Part shown: positions 59,545 to 64,000 of the stretch, piece by piece
How positions within the stretch are numbered: the first letter of the stretch is position 1
How the letters are laid out: each line of letters starts with the position of its first letter
Assembly: GCA_018398805.1 (NCBI GenBank)
Contig: JAGFBZ010001970.1
Span: forward strand, 1,576,001-1,640,000
DNA length: 64,000 nt
From: Hirundichthys speculiger
Taxonomy: Eukaryota > Chordata > Actinopteri > Beloniformes > Exocoetidae
Direction: 5' to 3'
Position numbers and translations under genes: made by a program
The notes under the pieces: model-generated
The model's database searches: none
Told to the model about the DNA's origin: nothing
Seen by the model: only the letters and a program-made list of their open reading frames with translations

Positions 59545-59975
59545 TGTTCAGCCTCCCCCTCCTTCTGCTCTTTGCTAAGTCTGCTGTTATTGGTTACCTT
59601 TACTAAAGCAATCATGTGTCACAGTGACAGAGATAACTGGAGGATGTGTCTTTTTAATCAAATCCTATATTAAGGGGAGGGGAGAGGGGGGTACTGGCCC
59701 TGTATGGGGATAGATACATGGGCTGGGTTGATCTGCACTTGGAAATTAGAGGACTAATCTGCATATTCTCATCGCTGACCTGAAAGTTGTTTTGAGGGAA
59801 AATAAGAAATCACAAAAATTGTCCTGGTTTGCCTCTTTCAAAACTTAACTGCTTAATCAGTCCTGTATGTTTCATAGTGACAGCTAGATGGCGTGATAAA
59901 CTAGGTATACTACAGCTGAAATCAGTTTTGAACCTTTGAAAATTAGGAAAAACATTATGTGGGAACTTTAAGTTC
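59545..59975 (+). repeat. unclassified interspersed repeat, family B copy 2
   Basis: Matches 31340-31640 in ordered blocks (CTGCTGTTATTGGTTACCTT, GTCACAGTGACAGAGATAAC, ATCAGTTTTGAACCTTTGAAA). An extra G-rich segment near 59673-59715 separates the first blocks from the last. Confidence 0.5.
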
Positions 59976-62900
59976 ACTCCAATTGTGAGCGTAAGGAAAA
60001 AAGTCACTTATCTTTATGCAAAGATGTTTCTCATTACCAGTGCTGTTTTCTTTGAAGAATAAACTGTCACACAAGGACTGCCATGTTCAAGCTACAGAGG
60101 TTTTGCTGATTGAGTTGTGGGTTCGACTTTCCACCTGCACCATCCACTAAAAGATGGAAATTCATTTGTCATACGAATGTGAGACTAGCCAGATGGATGG
60201 ATGGATGGATGGATGGATGGGTTGATTGGCTAAGAAAATAAGAGCATGCATTATAAAACTCTTGAGGACCAAAGCTGCTTAACAACCTCTTAGTGGAATT
60301 GGAGAGATCAACAAAAGTGGTGGATGTTTCCCCAATTAGACAGACTATCCACATCCCTGGCAGAATTTCAGTTTAACTATAAGATACAATTTAATCTGGT
60401 TTGCTAATGAAAAAAATCCAATCTTGTTTTAAATAGTGATGAGTGTGTCAAGCTCCTGTGAGGGTTGGCTCTCTTAGTTGGCTAATAAATCGAGGTACTC
60501 TCAATAATCTAGTTACAAACTCCCCCTTGGAGCACTTGTCATATTATCTGACATGACAAATAGATCCGAGCTGAGGCATCTAGCTCCCAAACTCTGCCTT
60601 TCCCACGGCCTTACTCACTCTCAGCTTTCAACCTCCTCTTATTCACCTCTATCCCCTTTTCCCCCCCCACTGAATCTTATCTCTGTCAAACTCTCTCCTC
60701 CCTGGCCCCAGATGTCCCTGATGGATTTTTTTGGACGCAGCATCTTTAAACACTGAAGTGAGAACAGAGATGCACCAGGTGGTTCCACTCAGACATTCCT
60801 GTGTGATTTGCTGTGATGAGTCAGGAGGATTTTACTTCTAGCAGTCCAGTCCGTTGAAATGTAACAGTTGGACAAGAGAAAGTGTTTGTCGTTAGAAAGG
60901 GTTCAGTGCATTTGGCAGCAGTGTGAAGCAGCTGTGACACATGTAGGTTTGTGCTCGACAGTGTGAGAGTTTAAGTGACTGAAGGATAGAAGGACAAAGT
61001 GAGAAAAAAAATTCGTAGCCATGACGGCTTTCACAATATGCTTACACTCACTTCTGATGCCGTGATGATGTTTTTGCATCCAACTCCAACTCCCTCATTA
61101 TCAGTGTTCTTTGTCTGCCCCCTGGCCTTGAAGAAAGCAAAGACGTATATTCACCTCACCAGCACCGGTATGAACTGAAGACTGCCAACCTCTGACTCAT
61201 GACATGGTAATTTTTATGCTGTTATTTTGTTATCATTTAATGTCAGATGTGGTAAAAAAACAAAAAAAAAACAAAGCTTTTAAAGGTTGCAGAGTTGGGA
61301 TATTTTTGTGTGACAGTTGAAAGGATAATTATGAGCACCACCTGCAGCACAATCAGCATAAGACATCAGTAGTGGCGTGTAAATATTTTAGCATATTTTG
61401 CTGTGAAGAGATAAGTGTTTAGGAGACAAAATGAGCTCCACTGTGAAAATGATTCAATTGTTAACATTTTTAGCAAGATTAGCTCGATGCAATTTTAGGT
61501 TTAAAATGCCAGCATGAGCATGCACAAGAGATTTAAACTCTCAGATTAGTTTTCACACGTGCATAAAATGTCAAGATGGCTCACAGGCGAGTTGTATTTG
61601 AAAACACAAATGTCCTCAAATTTCCGTTAAAAACAAGTACCCAGTCAGCAAACTTGTGATAACTTCCAAAAAGGAAAGAGTGAGACCATGCATGAACACC
61701 GGAGGGAGTCCTGTGTGTTGCAGGTTATATGTGGTGGTGGGGAGCATACGTACTTGTTCTCTTCATAAAATGGACCCATATGTATATCTCTTTAATAATG
61801 TGCATCGCATTCAGAACTATCCTTTCAGTCAGTTTTTTTTCTTTATCTTTCCAAGAAAGGAGTTTTATGACTGTAGCTGACTCCAACGTCTTCAATAGCT
61901 GGTGTAACCTGATGTTCTTGGAAATGTTCCTACAATTAGGATTTTCTTTTCAGAGTTGGGAGCACAAAGTCGATGATGCCTTGTTAATATGTAAATAATA
62001 AGGCAGGCTGTTGTTTGAGGTTGCAGATGTGAGGTCGGTGTTAAGACAGCTAACATGATTCCTCTCAGTTATTGTATCAGCAAAACTTTACACTTTTGCA
62101 AGTCAGATCCACGCATCACGTGTTAATAAAAACCAAGATGTGTACACGCCTCCACTATCAAACATCTGCTTTTTTTTGGCAGTTTTTGGTGAGATCTCAT
62201 TTTACAGCAGTGTTATGAGGGAATCTCAGCCAATACCGAAAAGTCTGTCCCAAGGTATCGTAGGACAGGGTATGAACATCAGATTCTGGAGGAGCAACAC
62301 AGTTTTTATCCCTAACATGGAGCACTGGACCAGGTCATCACAAAGATAGCTGAGTGGGCCCGAGAGTTGGCTCTACCAGTTTTCATTTTTGTGCATTTGT
62401 AGAAGGCTTACGAGCTTGTCAGTAGCTGTATTCTGTGGGAGCTATATCGACAGTATGGGTATCGGACCCTTTGCTACAGGCCTCTGTACAACGCAGATAA
62501 GAGCTTGAGTGGCATTGAGGGCAGTGAGTCAGATTTGTATTGGTCTTAAATCAGAGCCACCTTTTCTCATTGATTCTGTTTATGACCTTTATAGACAGAA
62601 ATTCAATGCACAGCTAGTCATTTGTGAAATAGTGAAACGTCTCTGCAGTATCAGTCACTCAGGTCAGTCTTGTAATTTTAAGTTTGAATTTGGCAACTCT
62701 GAATAAAAGTCTCCAGTCAAATGCTTCCCCTATGACTTTCACAGTATAACATTTGTGTCAGAACATTATGCATGTAATGATGTCAATGCAATGAAAAATG
62801 CTTTTGCTGTTGTAACTGAACTAAGTGGAGCTCCATATGTCAGGTGCTTATGCCAGCAACCCATGATTATTATCATTAACTTGTCAGACATTTTCTCAGT

Positions 62901-63124
62901 TGATTGCTTCAATAATTAAGAAAATAATCTCTTAGCACAGAGAGAAATCTATTACTTAACCAAAGTAATTATTTATTTTTCTTAATGCAGCTAACTCACA
63001 CATTTGGTTTGTTAGTTTGTTAAGGATTGTTTCTAATCAGGTGAAATAAAGCCATTTATATCAGCTCTACTTCAATATTTTCTACATGGGATTTAATCTT
63101 TACCAAAGCACAGTGTTTAATAAA

Positions 63125-63126
<2 letters not shown>
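59976..63126. other. no confident feature
   Basis: A (GGAT)n tract at 60191-60221. A B-box-like GGGTTCGACT at 60118 lacks an A box. Other frames are short with no domain or splice support. Confidence 0.4.

Positions 63127-63222
<96 letters not shown>
63127..63222. repeat. (AT)n microsatellite
   Basis: About 47 AT units with single G and C interruptions, directly abutting the hAT end at 63223. Confidence 0.95.
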
Positions 63223-64000
63223 TAGGGGTGCTCCGATCAGGGTTTTTGGGGCCGATCACCGATCACTGAAATCAATATCGGCCGATCCGATACCGATCAC
63301 CGATTGTATTTATTTCCCTTTGTTTCTTGCTGTCTTAGACCTTTTCAACTTGAAAATTGTGGACATGCGCCCCCTAGTGGCTCCGCCATAACTGGAGTGT
63401 GCGGTGCTCCACCAACTAACCCAAACACAGCAGCGTGGAGCATCTGTTACGGATAACGTAGACATGTCTTGGATTGATGATGTTAGGCAGTGACCTCCAG
63501 TTACAGATGAAGGTAGTTTATCGCTGTTTTTAATGATTGGTTATGGAAATAGCATGATCTATTCCCATAATCAAACACTAAAAACCGTGGAACGCTGCAA
63601 CACTGGCTATAACTAACGTCAACAAGCCATAAAGATTATGCTACTGTAACGTTAAAGCTAGCGGTAAATTAGGCTATGTGTTAATGTTATATTGAATTTA
63701 TTTTATCATTCTCCTAAGTCATTCATTCATTCATTCATTCATTGATTTATAGGCTTGTGCTAGTGCTGAGGGCTACAGTAGCCTCATACTGCTGTTCTTT
63801 TGGCCAGAATCGTCCGGGACTCTCAGCGAGACTATAAGTAGTACGAGATTGAATGTTAACGAAAACTCACCCGGCTGTATTTATTTGGAACAAAGTCCTT
63901 TCTGTTGATATTTTTCACCCACGTCTTCCTAACTTCTTGTTCTGCAAACAAGGCAGTTTTCGTGCAGTAAAGGCTTGTGTATTTCACATACTTTCTTCTT
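63223..64000. mobile_element. left part of a hAT element, cut by the window edge
   Basis: TAGGGGTGCTCCGATC at 63223, followed by GGCCGATCACCGATCACTG and CGGCCGATCCGATACCGATC repeats, is the terminal structure of a fish hAT family. The flanking AT array hides any 8-bp duplication. An (ATTC)n tract lies inside at 63721-63744. The right end is outside the window, so length and coding capacity are unknown. Confidence 0.65.

Noticed and set aside
60108..60140. tRNA-like B box GGGTTCGACTTTCC
   Set aside because: No A box at the right distance and no SINE body or tail.

Overview
This window looks like nuclear DNA from a teleost fish, probably a percomorph. It is AT-rich, full of simple repeats, and littered with decayed cut-and-paste transposons of families common in fish: hAT, Tc1, pogo/Tigger-like, PIF/Harbinger-like and piggyBac-like. 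It also carries a tRNA-derived SINE and an LTR. No reading frame is long enough to be an intact intron-less gene; the longest (about 150 codons) are what chance gives in 64 kb of this composition. There is no bacterial-type operon, rRNA or CRISPR array. I read it as intergenic or deep intronic DNA, with at most a few short exons.

Left third (1-24.5 kb): mostly unique sequence. It holds a few exon-like open frames next to good splice acceptors (196-324 +, 3706-3873 -, 6041-6119 +, 22379-22473 -), none assignable to a named gene. Two ~140 bp blocks at 7854-7993 and 9466-9604 are about 89% identical direct duplicates. They contain homeodomain/SOX/HNF1-like words and may be paired regulatory elements. 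A Harbinger-like MITE lies at 18396-19257 and a 20-bp perfect hairpin at 16346-16390.

Middle (24.5-44.6 kb): transposon-rich. A 403-bp solo LTR (25049-26467, 5-bp TSD ATATT) is split by a 1008-bp hAT (25332-26339, 8-bp TSD GTTAAATG). That hAT keeps the frameshifted C-terminus of its transposase and contains a SINE head. A second hAT (27026-27512), a decayed Tc1-like element (28513-29370) and another Harbinger-like element (32879-33895) follow. A GC-rich block with open minus-strand frames sits at 34.03-34.48 kb. The most unusual object is at 39956-42353: a piggyBac-like element with perfect TTAA flanks. Its interior is two tandem arrays of the same repeat in opposite orientations, 4.5 units of exactly 148 bp on the left and about 8 units near 142 bp on the right. 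A tRNA-derived SINE ends this part (44350-44532).

Right third (44.6-64 kb): nested DNA transposons (a hAT inside a pogo-like element at 49.6-50.4 kb; a pogo-like element inside a hAT-like element at 52.1-54.2 kb), AT microsatellites, a perfect 44-bp spacerless palindrome at 58690-58733, and the left end of a hAT running off the window (63223 onward). TE calls rest on terminal repeats, target-site duplications and remembered family signatures. Exon calls rest on splice signals and codon composition only.
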